From Paramecium tetraurelia (Eukaryota > Ciliophora > Oligohymenophorea > Peniculida > Parameciidae), in NCBI RefSeq assembly GCF_000165425.1, contig NW_001799344.1, positions 253,910-317,909 of the forward strand: 64,000 bases of DNA, in the 5' to 3' direction. Below are positions 12,058 to 24,624 of this stretch, piece by piece. Position 1 is the stretch's first letter, and the number at the start of each line of letters is the position of its first letter. The notes beneath the pieces were generated by a model that searched no databases, was not told where the DNA came from, and worked only from the letters and a program-made list of their open reading frames with translations. Position numbers and translations under genes: made by a program.

Positions 12058-12781
12058 TCAACAACATTTCTTTTATTTATCCTATTCTCCTTTTGGAATA
12101 GTGGATTCTGTTAATTTTATGTTATTCTTTTCAATTGATTCGGTTGTTTGGGATAATTTTGTAATCTCTAAAGAATTATGATCATATAACAATATTACCA
12201 GTTGCCAATTATTCAAATGCTTACTATATACCAGTGCCATCCTTAGCACTAGTTTCCAAATATGCCAATTTGTGCTCGAATGCGAATTAAGCTGCTTCTT
12301 GTTTACTAACTTATCGTTGATCTGAAAGATCTAATTTATTTGCAACAAGCATTATGACGATTGAGGAAGTGTTTGATTCAATATCCTAATAAATTTACAT
12401 GTATCTTAAACTTTAAGCCATTTATCTAAATTTTCGAATGAACTTCTATCTGTGATATCAAAAATTAATAATGCCCCTGCAGCTCCCTTGTAATAAATAT
12501 TGGTTAAAGCCCTGTATTATTCCTTAAATATATGTGCATGTTACTGCTCCACAAGTATCCCAAATCGCCAATTTAATTTCCTTTCCCATAATGTTTACAT
12601 TTTTCTATGCAAATTCCACCTAAATTCATAATTAGTTATACTCCTATAGTTATTTTATGCCCTTCTTCAAATTTATCAAATGCAAATCTAGTTAGTGTAT
12701 TTGACTTTCCTACTCTTGGATCACCTTTCGATTGTTAAAATACATACCAACTAAAACTATTTTAAAAGTGGCTGGTTTCAT
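12058..12781 (-). CDS. Rab-family small GTPase
   Basis: Starts MKPATFKIVLVGDPRVGKSN, an altered P-loop where DxxxGKS is kept. Then come TIGVQ (switch I threonine), WDTCG in the position of WDTAG, ANKLDLSD (NKxD) and ETSAKDG. It ends KKCC before TGA, the double-cysteine geranylgeranylation signal. At least three tiny introns are used, including one of about 23 nt inside the P-loop. The DPRVGK and WDTCG variants are unusual: loss of the usual Ala/Gly residues may alter GTP hydrolysis. The Rab subclass cannot be assigned from what I see. Confidence 0.88.
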
Positions 12782-13397
12782 TAAATAAATAAACAATATT
12801 TTATATAATAAGCAATTTAAATTAAATTAATTACTAATATATCAACAATAGAATTAGAGTAAATTTCAAGATCAAATTCTATATTTTTAATATTCCTTGT
12901 GTAGAGATAAATGTAATACGAATAAATTTAAAATAATTTATAAACAATATCAACATACCTACATATCTCACTATATTAGAGGTTAGTTGTTTTTAGTAAT
13001 TATTGATTTTTATATTTTGTTCTTTTTAATCAGATGAGATTTAGATATACTCTAAAGATTATAAGTCTTTTTGATTAAATTATAAATAAAAATCTTGTAA
13101 GGGATGAAAAAGAGGATAATAAAAGCTCTACTTTTAATATATTCTAGAATTATTTAATGACTTATCCATTTCCAATGCTTTCTTATTATTGAAATAATGG
13201 TAAACCAAAAGGAACTTTTCTATAAAGCTCTTTAGTAAAATGTTCTATAACAAAATATCATAGATACGGATTCAGAAATGGAATAAACCCTCAAAACATT
13301 GATTAAGCAAAATGTAGTCAATATTCATAATAATTGTTTTTTAAAGTCTTAACCATAAGTTTAATATATATATTCTCATAATTAAATTACGTTAAAA
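12782..13397. other. divergent intergenic region
   Basis: About 615 bases, AT-rich, lying between two divergently transcribed genes. No convincing coding frame or motif seen. Confidence 0.4.
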
Positions 13398-14462
13398 ATG
13401 AATACAGTTTGCCAACAAAAGACTGCTACTCCTTGTAGATTTGAAACAACTCAATCGTATCTTCTTGAATAATCACCTAAAATATAGTATAGAAGAGTAA
13501 ATTCTCCAGGTTTACCTGATTGCTCTTTTAGAAAGAGCCATAAATCATCAGTTGATAAGCGGAATTATATGACTTTGGGATAGATGGATATTTAATAATT
13601 ATTGAAGCCTACCAGATCGCTTGAAGAGAGTCCTGAACAAAAATTGAAATGTTATTATGCGAAAGAAGAGGAAACCCTAGATCATTATTAGCATTCATTT
13701 AATCCTTAGCAATATATGAGTCTGAAGGAGGACAAGGAAATATAAGTAGAAGAGAAACCTTTTGAATCTCCACCAAAAATGGAAGTGTTTCAGAAACCGC
13801 AATTAAGAAAGCAAATGAAAATGGTTGATAAAATCGAGAGTGACAAAGTGAGTGTTGAGATATTTATGTCTGAACAAGATGAGAACTCCCTTATTTTTAC
13901 AGGTATTACAAAACGCATACTGCCATCTCCTGAAGAAAACAAACAAATCTTAATGCAGAATTTACAATAGTTGTTCACTTCCATTGACAAAAGTGCAAAT
14001 TCAAATAAATTCTAAAATTATATAAAGATGGAATCCTTAGAGCAATCAGTATTCCATTAGCATTTAAATAAATCAACTTAACAGGATTTTCTTTCAATCT
14101 CTTCTGCATAATCTATTAAATAGTAAAAATGCTCCTCTCAAACCAACTTTAGAAGAAACTCAGCAATAATACCTAAATAACAATCAAAATGGAACCATTC
14201 AACCAAGGCTGATAAGTTAAAAAATAATTGTTTCTCCAATAAACAATCAAAAAGTCCCTTTCTAAAAGCTCAAAATCCAAAGGCTTAAATTAGTAAACCA
14301 AAGCTATAACAAGTAAATCTTAATATCCAGTCTCCTCAAAAAGTGCCAACTCAAAAGAAATAAACACAATAGAATAGATCAACTGTTTAAAAGGTAAGAT
14401 CTTTTCACATTACTCCAGAAAAAATAGACGATTGCATCTATGACGAAAGATATTTTAAATGA
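13398..14462 (+). CDS. unrecognised Ser/Gln/Lys-rich protein
   Basis: One uninterrupted ciliate-code frame of 354 codons, starting MNTVCQQKTATPCRFETTQS and ending ITPEKIDDCIYDERYFK. It is low in hydrophobics and rich in Ser, Pro, Gln and Lys (SPGLPDCSFRKSHKSS, NSLIFTGITKRILPSPEE), so probably largely disordered. Basic Ser/Pro motifs suggest phosphorylation sites. No domain recognised. Its end is 33 bases from the end of the convergent lipase gene. Confidence 0.65.
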
Positions 14463-14495
14463 CATTTTTATTTAATTATATATCTATATGTATAA

Positions 14496-16393
14496 TCATA
14501 ATACTTCACTTGATTTAAATAATTCTTAAACCAGTTTACAACTTAAATTAATCACTGAACCTATATGAGTTACTCCAACAATTGGAACCTCAAAATTCAT
14601 AAATCCATGTGATAAACAATTAAAAATATCCAATTTAATATCATGATGCAACTTTCTCATCTTGTTAACAAATCGTATTGTATCTCCTGTTAAACTATCG
14701 TTGGCCCCACAGATTATGCGTATCTTAGGCAACCTCAGAAATCAATAAACACTATACTTCGCCAAGAAAGAATCATCAGCAATTATAGGACTAAGATACG
14801 GGTCAGTTTCTGGATGTTCTTTTCCACTATTTAAATATTCCCTCAATACTACAACCAAAATTGTTGTAGGAGCTATTTGATCTATCAATCCATTTAGTAA
14901 ATACGGATTGAAGACTTTGAAGTTTAGATTTACAACGGGATAAGGTAAAAATAACCCATCAGGTATTCTGATTCCCATTTTAATGGCACGAAAACAAATA
15001 CCAAGGGCCATGTTACCACCTGCAGAATCCCCTGCAAGAACTAATTACTTCAAATTGATATTCATGTAAAATTTGCTAAAATAGAGCTAATATACTGAAG
15101 AATTCTTACAATCCAAAGATATAACTACCACACATCCTCAAGAGCGTGTGGATAGGGGTATTTGGGAGCAAGTCGATAATCAATACTAAATACTACACAA
15201 TCTTCCCCAACATGGTTAGCCCACTTTCTGGTATACGTTTAATGACTAAAAGAGGACATCCCAACCCATCCTCCTCCATGAATTTGTAAGATCACTTTTG
15301 TAATTTTACCATCTAATCCTGGAGATGTTCCTTCAAAAATGTTATTATGGTCTTTGCTTATGTTGGCTATTTATTTTACTAAATGCTCTTCATCAATTTT
15401 TGATCTAAAAACTTCTTTGCTTGCTGATAAGACTCTCACTTTTATTTTATTTTATCTATCCTTTCGAAAGAGAGATTATGTCAATTTTTCATATAAATGA
15501 TCTTCTATAAAGTCAAACCCTTGAAATTCTTCTTGCTGGAATAATGTTCCACTCTCTATCTCTTGATTTATTCTTTCCAAAGTAAATGTAGGTTTGAATA
15601 AATAAGGAACATATATTTTGTAATGAGATTGTAACTTAGTCATTGAATATTTCATAAAATTCTTTAATACTGGAGCCTTGTCTTAGATGCTCCATAAATT
15701 TTAAATGAATTTAACAGAAGGATTTGTCATTTCTTTTAGTTTAATTTGTTTTGCTTTCTCTATATTTGTTATGAGGTAGGCTCCTCCCAAATTTTAAAAG
15801 ATCATACTCAAAACAGGTAGCTTAATCATATTTCCTAATTTTGCATATGCACAGCCCACTGAGATGTAATCGTTAAACTTTTCAAATTGCAAATCTAAGA
15901 TCTCTGGATCATCAAGCTATATTTGTTTTTTCAAATTACATCAATAAACTGAATATACTTAGCTAAATGAGCCCATTCTTGATGGGTGCTACTTAAGCAA
16001 TAGATATCATCCAATGGAACCTTTGGGATATTCGGTAAAAATTCTCTTATCTAATTTATTAAATTAATGCAATACTATTTAAAGTCTTCTTATTACATAA
16101 TCAATCTCCAATTTGTGTTTTTGTAGTTCATATTCAAAATTTTTAAATTACAAGACTTTTTCCAAAAGTAGGAGAAAAGGATGGATAATTTTATGATTTA
16201 TAAATTGCGCACTCTGCTCCACTAAGGGATGATGACATTAATTTTATTCAAATTACTTCTGGGTTTCATCTAATTGAAGTAACCACTCAATAACATCTGG
16301 ATTTTATGTATTGAAGTGTTTCATAATCAATTGACATTTCTACAAATAATAGATAGCATCAATTATGCCTTCTGAATGCTACGCACTCTTCAT
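14496..16393 (-). CDS. hormone-sensitive-lipase-like alpha/beta hydrolase
   Basis: The C-terminal half carries the HSL-family motifs: IHGGGWVGMS (oxyanion hole, near 15280), DYRLAPKYPYPHALEDVW, and LAGDSAGGN (catalytic Ser elbow, near 15030). Further on are TDPYLSPIIADD and a late HGFMNF supplying the catalytic His. The N-terminal half (from MKSAQHSEGIIDAIYYLQKC) resembles the helical N-terminal domain of animal HSL, giving a full-length architecture of roughly 600 residues. It should hydrolyse acylglycerols or esters. Several short introns interrupt the frame and were not all mapped. Confidence 0.88.
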
Positions 16394-16598
16394 ACAAATA
16401 ATTTAATAATTTAAAAATTGTCCAATATAAATTCAATAGTGCAATTTAACTCAGTTAATATTCTATAATAATTTAAAGCAGATTGATTTTGCTTATATCT
16501 GTTTCTTAATGAAATCGCTCTCATAACAAACATATTGAAATTGAGTATTTACTTTTGCATAAAAATAATTAAAATTTCCAACAGCATAAAAGTTGCAT

Positions 16599-17605
16599 AT
16601 GAATTCTGAATAACACAAACAATTGTAAGAATGGAAATTAAAATACGTAAAGTTGAATCCAATTTTGCTAATCTTCATGGGTATGATTGTGAAAATACAG
16701 AAGGTTTGGTATTGATTGCATTTGGAATTGTCTCACAAACAGTTGACATAAATTATGAATATATATCTACTAGATATGATGAAATTTGTGCTGAAAAGAA
16801 TCAATGTTCTGTAAATTTAAGTAATCAATAATCCTAGATTGCCATTGATGTACCATCCAAGATGAAATCTCCTGTATTTTTTTCATACGAGGTTTCCTCC
16901 TTTTTCTAAAACACAGACAAATACTTTAATAGCATCCCTTATGATTAATTATATGGAGATTCCGATTTTGATACCTCAATTTGTGATCAATATAAGACCA
17001 ATTTGGAAATGGGGTAGACTTTAAGTGTAACAGGAAAATCCTTATCTTAAGATGACGTAGCTATTCCATGTGGTATTGCTGCTTATTCTTATATGAATGG
17101 TATTGTTGAAAGATTTATTATTTAAAGATGAATTTTTTTTGATTAAAGATGGCAATCAAATTTCAATCAGCGATAAAGGTATATCATGGGAATCAGATCG
17201 AGAGAAGTTTACAAATATAAACTTAGACAAGCAATGGATTGATATGGAATCAGGTGATTCTATTCATTTAAATTAGAAAGATTTATCAATTGGATGAGGC
17301 CATCTCCATTAAGCAGGTTCCGTAAATTATGGGGTAGAATAGATTAAGACTTAGAAGCTGGTACATACACAGTTAGTATTAAGATTAGTAAGTCTTAAAT
17401 TGATTAATCAATAGAAACTAATGACGCTTTTTCTGAAACAAAAAAATATGTTCTTTTACACAACAATGGATAATTTTCAGATCCAATTTTGGTGATAACG
17501 TTACCTTGTCTCTGCGTGGGACCATTTTTAATAATTTTTGGCCTAATAAATTTAATTTATTGGGGGAAGAAATAAAATTTGATTAAAAAATACAGAATTT
17601 ATTGA
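16599..17605 (+). CDS. CDC50/LEM3-family P4-ATPase beta subunit
   Basis: Starting at MNSEQHKQLQEWKLKYVKLN and splicing out a 20-nt intron near 16682, the first membrane span reads PILLIFMEGLVLIAFGI. Family motifs follow: YEVSSFFQNTDKYFNS, the hallmark IPCGIAAYSYMN, KGISWESDREKF and FRKLWGRIDQDLEAGTY. The second span VGPFLIIFGLINLIYWGKK is at the C-terminus. CDC50 proteins pair with lipid flippases, assisting ER exit and activity. A shorter frame beginning at 16631 misses the first membrane span and is not the true start. Confidence 0.9.
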
Positions 17606-17703
17606 TTGCCTTACTTATTCCCATAATATAAGTTGTTATTTATATTATTAAATTAATAAATAAAAAAATATAATTATTTATACCTTCTTTGATCAAAGAT
17701 TAA

Positions 17704-18181
17704 ATGAGACTATATTCCACTTTAATCGCAACTAGAAGGAAATACCAAAAAGCATTCAAGCGTTTGATCCCTAATGTATTCTTAAAAATGCATTAGGTTC
17801 ATGACCTTGGAACATTAATAATATTTTTGAATTAAGATTTTAAATAAAATCAAGATTAGCAAGGATTTTCATTCTTTATGATTACATTGTTTAATTTAAT
17901 GATTGGTTTTGAATGTGTGCGTACTCTATAAGTTCTATTTTCTGAGAGCACAGTTGAAGGTTTTAATTTAGTTACCGAAAACTATTTGGAATTTTACAAT
18001 AGAATGATCTTTGGTACTGCAACTTTTGTTTTTGGATTTGGAATTTTGTAGATATTATTTATTTTATTTATCTCATCCATAAGATAGTCAGATTCCTACT
18101 AAATTAAGGATGGAAGGTTTCTTTTTCTTTTTAGTTCAACCAATTATTCCTTAATAAATTGATTAAGTTGATGATTCTTGA
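17704..18181 (+). CDS. small multi-span membrane protein, possibly mitochondrial
   Basis: Starts MRLYSTLIATRRKYQKAFKR, a basic amphipathic start like a mitochondrial presequence. Two hydrophobic segments follow (FSFFMITLFNLMIGFECVRTL and FGTATFVFGFGILQ), and the end reads IPTKLRMEGFFFFLVQPIIPQQIDQVDDS. Joining the last exon needs an unusually long intron (about 36-40 nt near 18050-18090). No family recognised. The next gene starts about 85 bases downstream. Confidence 0.5.
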
Positions 18182-18266
18182 ATTTGGATTGATTTTCTGC
18201 GAAGGATAGGGATCGATTTTAGTGGATTTTATGGGGATTATTTTAGACATACATTTATTAATATTA

Positions 18267-19105
18267 ATGAGTTATCAAAATCATCCCCAAAAGTTTCCTT
18301 TTGATAGTTAAGGTCCGTAAGGGTAGCCGCAAGTACCATTGTTTTAGTAGGTGTACTTTGCTCAACAGCAATAAATATATGGATTCGAATAATAACAATT
18401 CCCATCGTTGAATTATAATGGGTATGGCTATTATGTATAGCCACAAAGTAATAAAGTTATTTGTAAGTTCAGTGCCCCAATATAATATTCCTCCTCAACA
18501 ACCTACCCCTGTTGATAGTCTAAGCAGTAATAGTATTAGTTTGAGTGGTATTTGAATTTTGTATTTTGTATGATCAGATTAGGGAGCAAAAAAAAAGAAG
18601 AAAAACAAGTCTGACAAATCAAAGAAAGACAAAAAGAAAAAGAGAAAGAGAGGTTTAATTTATCCTTATTATTAAAAGCCAGTAGTAGTAGTTCTTCTTC
18701 TAGTAGTAGTGATTCTAGTAGTAGCAGTAGCAAGAGCCGTAGTAAGTATGATTATTTTATATATCTAAATCTCTTTGTAGAAAAAAGAAAAAACCTCTAT
18801 CCTTTTTACATAATGAGGATAATTGGAAGTGCAAGTATTGTTATAATATCAATTTCCCTCATCGTACAGAGTGTAATAGATGTAAGAAAAGTAGAGAATA
18901 GGCTGTAAAAGTATTTCATTAACTCTCTAACATCTTTTCTTAGGACGACAAAGGCAAGAAGTATGTTCCAAACCCAGACGATTGGAAATGTAACATTTGT
19001 GGAAATTTTAATTACGCAAGAAGAGATAAATGCAATAGATGTAAAGAAGATAAACCAAAAGCCACAATGCCTTAACAATCCGCATAATATAATTAAGTAA
19101 ACTGA
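18267..19105 (+). CDS. protein with two RanBP2-type zinc fingers
   Basis: Gln/Pro/Tyr-rich N-terminus (MSYQNHPQKFPFDSQGPQ), then a Lys-rich segment (KKKKNKSDKSKKDKKKKRK) and a Ser-rich segment. Two C-terminal fingers follow: DNWKCKYCYNINFPHRTECN RCKK and DDWKCNICGNFNYARRDKCN RCKE, each with W-x-C-x2-C...N...C-x2-C. They are separated by an intron of about 33 nt near 18930-18962. RanBP2-type fingers of this spacing bind single-stranded GU-containing RNA (ZRANB2-like), so a splicing role is plausible. It ends in TGA at 19103-19105. Confidence 0.85.
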
Positions 19106-19752
19106 AGTATTTTCCTTTGCATTTCATATATCAAAACATAATTGTATTTCTCATTCTGCTCTTTCTTTCTATCCATTTAATCTTTAGCTAAAGTTTACTA
19201 TTATTTCAGATATTCCTTTAAAATATACAATATCCCCATTCAACATATTCCAATACACAACTTGGATGATCACAGATTCTAACGACAGTTTTTATAAAAA
19301 CTAGAAAATTCCTAAATAGATAAACATACTTAAATTGCTTAGGGATTAATTATTTTAAATTAACCTATCTCCATATTACACCGTTCATTAAACTTAAAAA
19401 GGATTTACAAAAAGAACCCAGCTAATATAGTAATTTTGAAATTACTCAACTTTTGATATAAAATTATAGTATTTTTTTTTTTTGTAAAATAACCTCATGT
19501 GAACCAATGTTTTTCTAAGAAATTTCTAACAAATCTATTACTTATTCTATAAAAAGTTTGGCAATTAGTTCAATTAATTCAAGTAATTTGACTTTTTATA
19601 CCAAACATATTTCATGTTAGTAGAATACTATTTAAATAGAATTAAAGTTTTTACTCTTTAATAAATGTGTTTATGAACTTATTCTATCTTTTAAAAAATA
19701 CCCTAATTTACAATAAAAATCATATAAATCTGACTGTTAATATTTATAATAA
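19106..19752. other. region without an assigned gene
   Basis: About 650 bases. Open ciliate-code frames exist but none shows a domain. In-frame coding-like sequence from about 19665 may be an upstream exon of the next gene, whose ATG I could not fix. Confidence 0.35.
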
Positions 19753-20576
19753 ATGTAGCAACATTATTCTTAACAACGTATACCTTAAGCCTTTTAATAA
19801 CCATAGAGGAATGCTTCCAATTCTCCTCTATAACGAGTTGCTCCTCCTCAACCTTTTACACCTACTTAAAGCTAACCAAGATAAAAATATGAAGTCGAGA
19901 CTAATAATCATTACTCAAGAGATTTGAGAGTCAATAATAGATAGGCTAGCAATTTGCCTAATGGATAAAGTTATGAAAAGATGGAGTAAAGAATTTAAAC
20001 TTTGGAAAAAGAAAACCAGAATCTGAAAAAATAACTTGAAAATGCTAATAATCAAATTCAAATATTAAATCAAAAAGTTAATTAGAATCCAAGTCAATGT
20101 CTTCTTAAAACCACTACCTTTGAGCTTGTTGTTCTTTAAAAAGCTGTTGAATAATTAGAAGGACTGAAGAATGGATTAACTAAAAAAAAGTTGTTAGGAA
20201 GTCATAATCAAACAACGCTTCCTGAATCCTAAAAGGATAGCGCCAGTGAATTTAAGAGCAAAGTAACTTTGGCAGAAGACAAAATTAGTTAACCAATTTA
20301 ATAATCATAAGTAATGAATTAAAATATTAGACAAAGGCTAAGCTACTCTTTCCAAAGGAACTAAATGTCTAAAATTAATAATCTAATCCTCCAAATAAAG
20401 AGGAAACGAAAGAAGAAACAAGATTGGGAAGAAAAGTACTAGGAAATACATAATCCGATTAAGTTGATGAAAGACCAAAGACAAGTCCAATTAAATATCT
20501 AAATGTAAAAGCTAGTGTCAATTAAATATCATTAAGAATATCTCCTAAGGCAAAATCAGAAATATCATAAAACTGA
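19753..20576 (+). CDS. Gln-rich coiled-coil protein
   Basis: From an in-frame ATG (MQQHYSQQRIPQAFQQPQRN) the protein is Gln/Pro-rich. It then forms a heptad-rich coiled coil (KMEQRIQTLEKENQNLKKQL, NANNQIQILNQKV). A 20-nt intron near 20314-20333 restores the frame into KAKLLFPKELNVQNQQ, and the end is SPKAKSEISQN before TGA. No family recognised. The frame is open upstream of the ATG to at least 19600 without another good start, so a 5' exon may be missing from this model. Confidence 0.5.
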
Positions 20577-20710
20577 TAAATATGTATATAAGTAGTCATT
20601 CTACCTTTCGAAATACTAATTATTTAGATTAACTTAATATTAAATATTAAATGTTGTTAATTCTACGAAGGAAGGAATTGAATCTTGAAAAAATAAAATA
20701 ATATAGTAAC

Positions 20711-22981
20711 TCATTTCTTACTTTTCTTCTTTTTTTTTGATTTTTTTTTTTTAGCAAAAGGATCAACTTTCATTCCAAATCCAGGTGGTGGCAATGAATT
20801 TCCTTCAGGATCCTTTAGATTTATTGGATCTGGTATCAACAAAGCATTAACTAATTTTTAAACTGGAACAGCAACTCCTTTTTTAGCCAATCTCAATTTT
20901 ATTTCTTCAATTTCCTAATTTTTAAATATTATATTTACTTTTAATTAATCATAACGAACTTAATCTAAAGGCTGAGCAGCTAATATAGCAGATAAAGGTC
21001 TCTTTTACTATTGAGTTAAGGTTTGGTTTTTTCCATAGATTGACATACTTTGCTCAGGCATAAGACGATTGGCTTCATCTTCCTCTTATAATCCAATGAT
21101 GTTTCCATGTAACTTCTTGATTTTATTGATATTATGCTTTGATATATTGGATTCAAGTCCTCTATAATCAGTATTATTCATAAATTTTGGTTCTTTCTAA
21201 TAACTAGGTAACTTTTCATTTAAATTTCTAGGTTAACAAGTTTAAGGTCTAATTTTCTTTTGTTATCTTCTTTATCCATCATCATCAATCAATCCTGTTT
21301 ATCCATCAATTTCTATATTATTTTCAATAATCTCTTCTTCCTCATCTGATAGATCACTTAAATCATCATCCCATCTTGATTTATTCTTGGTCAAACTCAA
21401 TTAATGATTCTTTTGGATCTGCATGATTAATACATATATAAATTACTTTATCGAGTTCCTTGTAATCCTTCTCCTTATTTTGCCTTTCTTTCATTTCTAA
21501 CTCTCTGAATCTATTACCATAAGTAGCACTCTCTATCCTCCTATTCATTTCCCTTTCAATTCTAGCTTTATTGGAAGACCATTAATGCATCATGGCGACT
21601 AATTCTTCATCCTCTCTTTTTTACTACGCTTCTTTATTTCTAAGTTTCTGGTATTTATTTTAAACACTCAATTCATCAGGTTGATTAGAATTTTAATACT
21701 ATTAAAAGCCATCTTTTGTTTCAAAATTTAAGTTTCTGGGTTTCTAATTATTCTCTACTTATTCATCACCCACAAACACTTTAATTTAAGGTTCTAGTGT
21801 TCTTTCTTTCTTCTTAGCTTCCTCTTATTAAATGATTAATTTAGCTTCGTTCTCAGCTTATCTAGCAGCCAAATCTTCCTCATTTAATAATGCTTCATCA
21901 TTATTATCTACTAAATCTCCTTAAATTACTTCTTCATCTATATCATCCACAATAGCTGCAGGTTTAGCAGACTTTATTGGTTTTGGAAATGTTGATTTCA
22001 TTTATATTTTACCTGAAGTGTCCACAGCACTTTAAGGTCTTGGGGCTTAAAAATTTTGAATGATTCTTCTTTTGTAATTGCTCAAACGTTGATCTGGAGG
22101 AGGCATAGAATCATGCTTTGTTCTAAATCCATTTTGATAATCATGCAATTAATCTGAGATAATGTCTCCCGGAAGCAAAGTTCCTTTACTATATTGAGAT
22201 TCTTTCTTTAAAATATTTCAAATAATTAAATACCATTTAGTCAATTCGAATAATACCAGTAACTCCAGAATCAGGTCTATCTGGGTGAGTCTATTCAATT
22301 GTGGTTTCTGCATATCCATCTATCACAGTAGTTGGATATCCAGATTATGGTCTCATACTTTTTATAGTAAGAGCACTTTATGGTCTTTTAGCTTAAGTCG
22401 CACTACTAAATGGTCTCTTAGTTTATCCTGTTGGTGGCCTAGTAGGTCCAGAATCGCTATCAAGTTTACGACTTTAATAATCCACTTTGGTTATTGTTTC
22501 CAAAGCCCAATTGTAACACCTTGTTATGAATTTAGCTTGCAACTCTCTATTACGCGTGAAGAATGATATCTCTCTTATAATACTGGCTAAAGAACGAAAA
22601 AACTATAATCTCCACATTCCATTACGTATTCTAGCATTCCTTTGCTAAGCATTTAAGACCTGATGAACTGAAAACTGTTACTTCTGCATTAAACATCTCA
22701 ATCATGGTTATCATACCTTGGTACTCCTCATTACTATCCAAGAATGCTGATTTACACTTATCAACAGTAATTGTTTCATAATAATGCATAGTTTCCCAAG
22801 TATTTACTTTGTAATTTTCCATCATCTATTAATGTGATACTATCCGCTCTTATAGTTATTGAAATTCTTCAAAAGTATAGTCTCCTCTTCCCTCAAAAGG
22901 CAAAACTTCAAACATCAATGGCACATCCTCATCATCATATTTAATGACTGAATGATGAATTAGTTATGATTATTGAAGCAT
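20711..22981 (-). CDS. large unrecognised charged protein, possibly ciliary
   Basis: Starts MLQQSQLIHHSVIKYDDEDV, then PLMFEVLPFEGRGDYTFEEF. The centre is Asp/Glu-rich with coiled-coil segments (EEDLAARQAENEAKLIIQQ, RIEREMNRRIESATYGNRF). The end is SLPPPGFGMKVDPFAKKKK followed by a Lys run. About 700 residues with several short introns. The composition resembles ciliate axonemal or basal-body coiled-coil proteins, but no domain is diagnostic. It starts only 21 bases after the end of the next gene on the same strand. Confidence 0.6.
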
Positions 22982-23002
22982 TATTTAATAATAATAATAA
23001 AA

Positions 23003-24296
23003 TCAGATGAATTTTTTATCTAACTTGTATTTTATCTAATCTTTCTCTCTAGTATTTGAAGACTGCTAATTTTGTTCTCTCTAATTTGCAACTACTAATT
23101 ATTATGAATTTTACTCTTATTATAAGGTGTAGACTTATTTAGTGATTCAAAAAATAACTCTCTATTTGATGGCTTGTAAGTGCTATATAACTATTTTCTT
23201 AACTCGTCAACTCTATTTGTTTCTGGAGTCTTTCTTCGTTCCTATAAAAATCTCTAATTGTCAGATAAAACCCCTTATTAATTATTTCTTTGGTTTATTA
23301 ACTAAAATGGCTGTTTTTTTGGATTTCCTAATTCTGAAGCCTTAAAACTTTGAATCTATTTTTATGGAGAACTCTGCTTTTGTTGTTTATAATTAAATAA
23401 AATATCCTTGCTTGTTTCCTCAACTATTGTTTTGATTAATGAATACCTTTTGGTTTGATGTAGTTAAAGTTTAATTTAGGCGAAACGTCTCTTCTAATGA
23501 ATGTATTAGGATAATCCTTATATTGTTCCCTATTTTTTAAAATAGATACTCCATCTCCTATTCTGCTCTTATTGTTTATCTTATATTATTCCAATTCCAT
23601 TCTCAGTTTACCAATATCAAATTTTGAATTGTTGTTCACATATGGCTGAAATTTTTATGATTGAATTTTGGTTAAGTTTTTATCATTTTAAATATCAAGT
23701 GAAGTTAATGGACGATAATTTGAAATGTAATCACTAGCATTTTTGGATAATTTAGGCTAAACATTATTTTTAGGGCTAAAAAATGAATGCTATTATTAAT
23801 TGGTATGCATCCATGTTCTATCTCCATCTAAAAGACTTTGTTTTTTTGAAAAAATAGTTGGACTTTATTATCTTTTTTACAATTCTACTATTTCATTCAA
23901 ATAAAACTTTCGTTTTTAAGAATGTTCTTGGTCGTGCATTGATGAGTATTATTATTTAGGAAGATACTAAAATGAATTCACTTGTTATTGAAGATCATTT
24001 GAAGGAAAACGTTTAGATTTATCACCTTTATCGTAATTCAAAAAGGAAGGTATTTTGCTCAATTAATTATTAGTGAATGACTTATATTCATCAGGTGATC
24101 TCTATGGTAATGGCCTTTAGTAATATGAGTTATAATATCTTCCCAATCCACTATCAGTAGATTTACGTTCTGCAGATGTTTGACGTTCATAAATATTAAA
24201 ATTGAACTGTTTTTTCATATCAAGAGAATTTGAGTCTAACTAGTAATTTGAATTTTAATTTTTAAACATCAGTCGATCTTCACGTCTTTTGGACAT
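23003..24296 (-). CDS. unrecognised Ser/Asn/Gln-rich protein
   Basis: Starts MSKRREDRLMFKNQNSNYQL and is rich in Ser, Asn, Gln, Tyr and Lys throughout (RPLPQRSPDEYKSFTNNQLS, RKTPETNRVDELRKQLYSTY). An intron of about 23 nt near 23440 and a 20-nt intron near 23110 give a continuous frame ending KYKLDKKFI. It is probably largely disordered; no domain recognised. An upstream coding-like stretch at 24345-24560 could be an additional 5' exon. Confidence 0.55.
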
Positions 24297-24624
24297 AATG
24301 CTGTTAAATTAATTAAAAATATAATTTATAATATATTGGATTATTTTTTATACCTTATAATCTAGTTTTAAGCAACCACTTAATTTGATTTCTTAGGTTC
24401 TTCCTAGGGTGTATTTCTGCGCATAGCAAAGGTTTAATTATCAGTTAATTTAGAAAACGAGACAGATGAATCAACATGATTGTTGAAGTAGAAATTTATA
24501 ATGAATTCACTTAATATTAGCAATAATTCTAAATATATATGTTACTCTTAAATATATCTGTTAGTTATTAATTAAGTTTTATACAACTTCCTCAGTTTTT
24601 ATTAAGTTAAGGTTTATAATAAAT
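24297..24624 (-). other. coding-like stretch without a start codon
   Basis: The minus strand reads an open frame with protein-like composition (RYIQEQHIYLELLLILSEFI, VSFSKLTDNQTFAMRRNTPQ). It has no ATG before an upstream TGA. It could be a 5' exon of the gene ending at 23003 via an intron of about 53 nt, an independent small gene with a hidden start, or chance. Confidence 0.3.

Noticed and set aside
16493-16678. Minus-strand 61-codon frame
   Set aside because: Overlaps the first exon of the CDC50 gene on plus and has no family signal.
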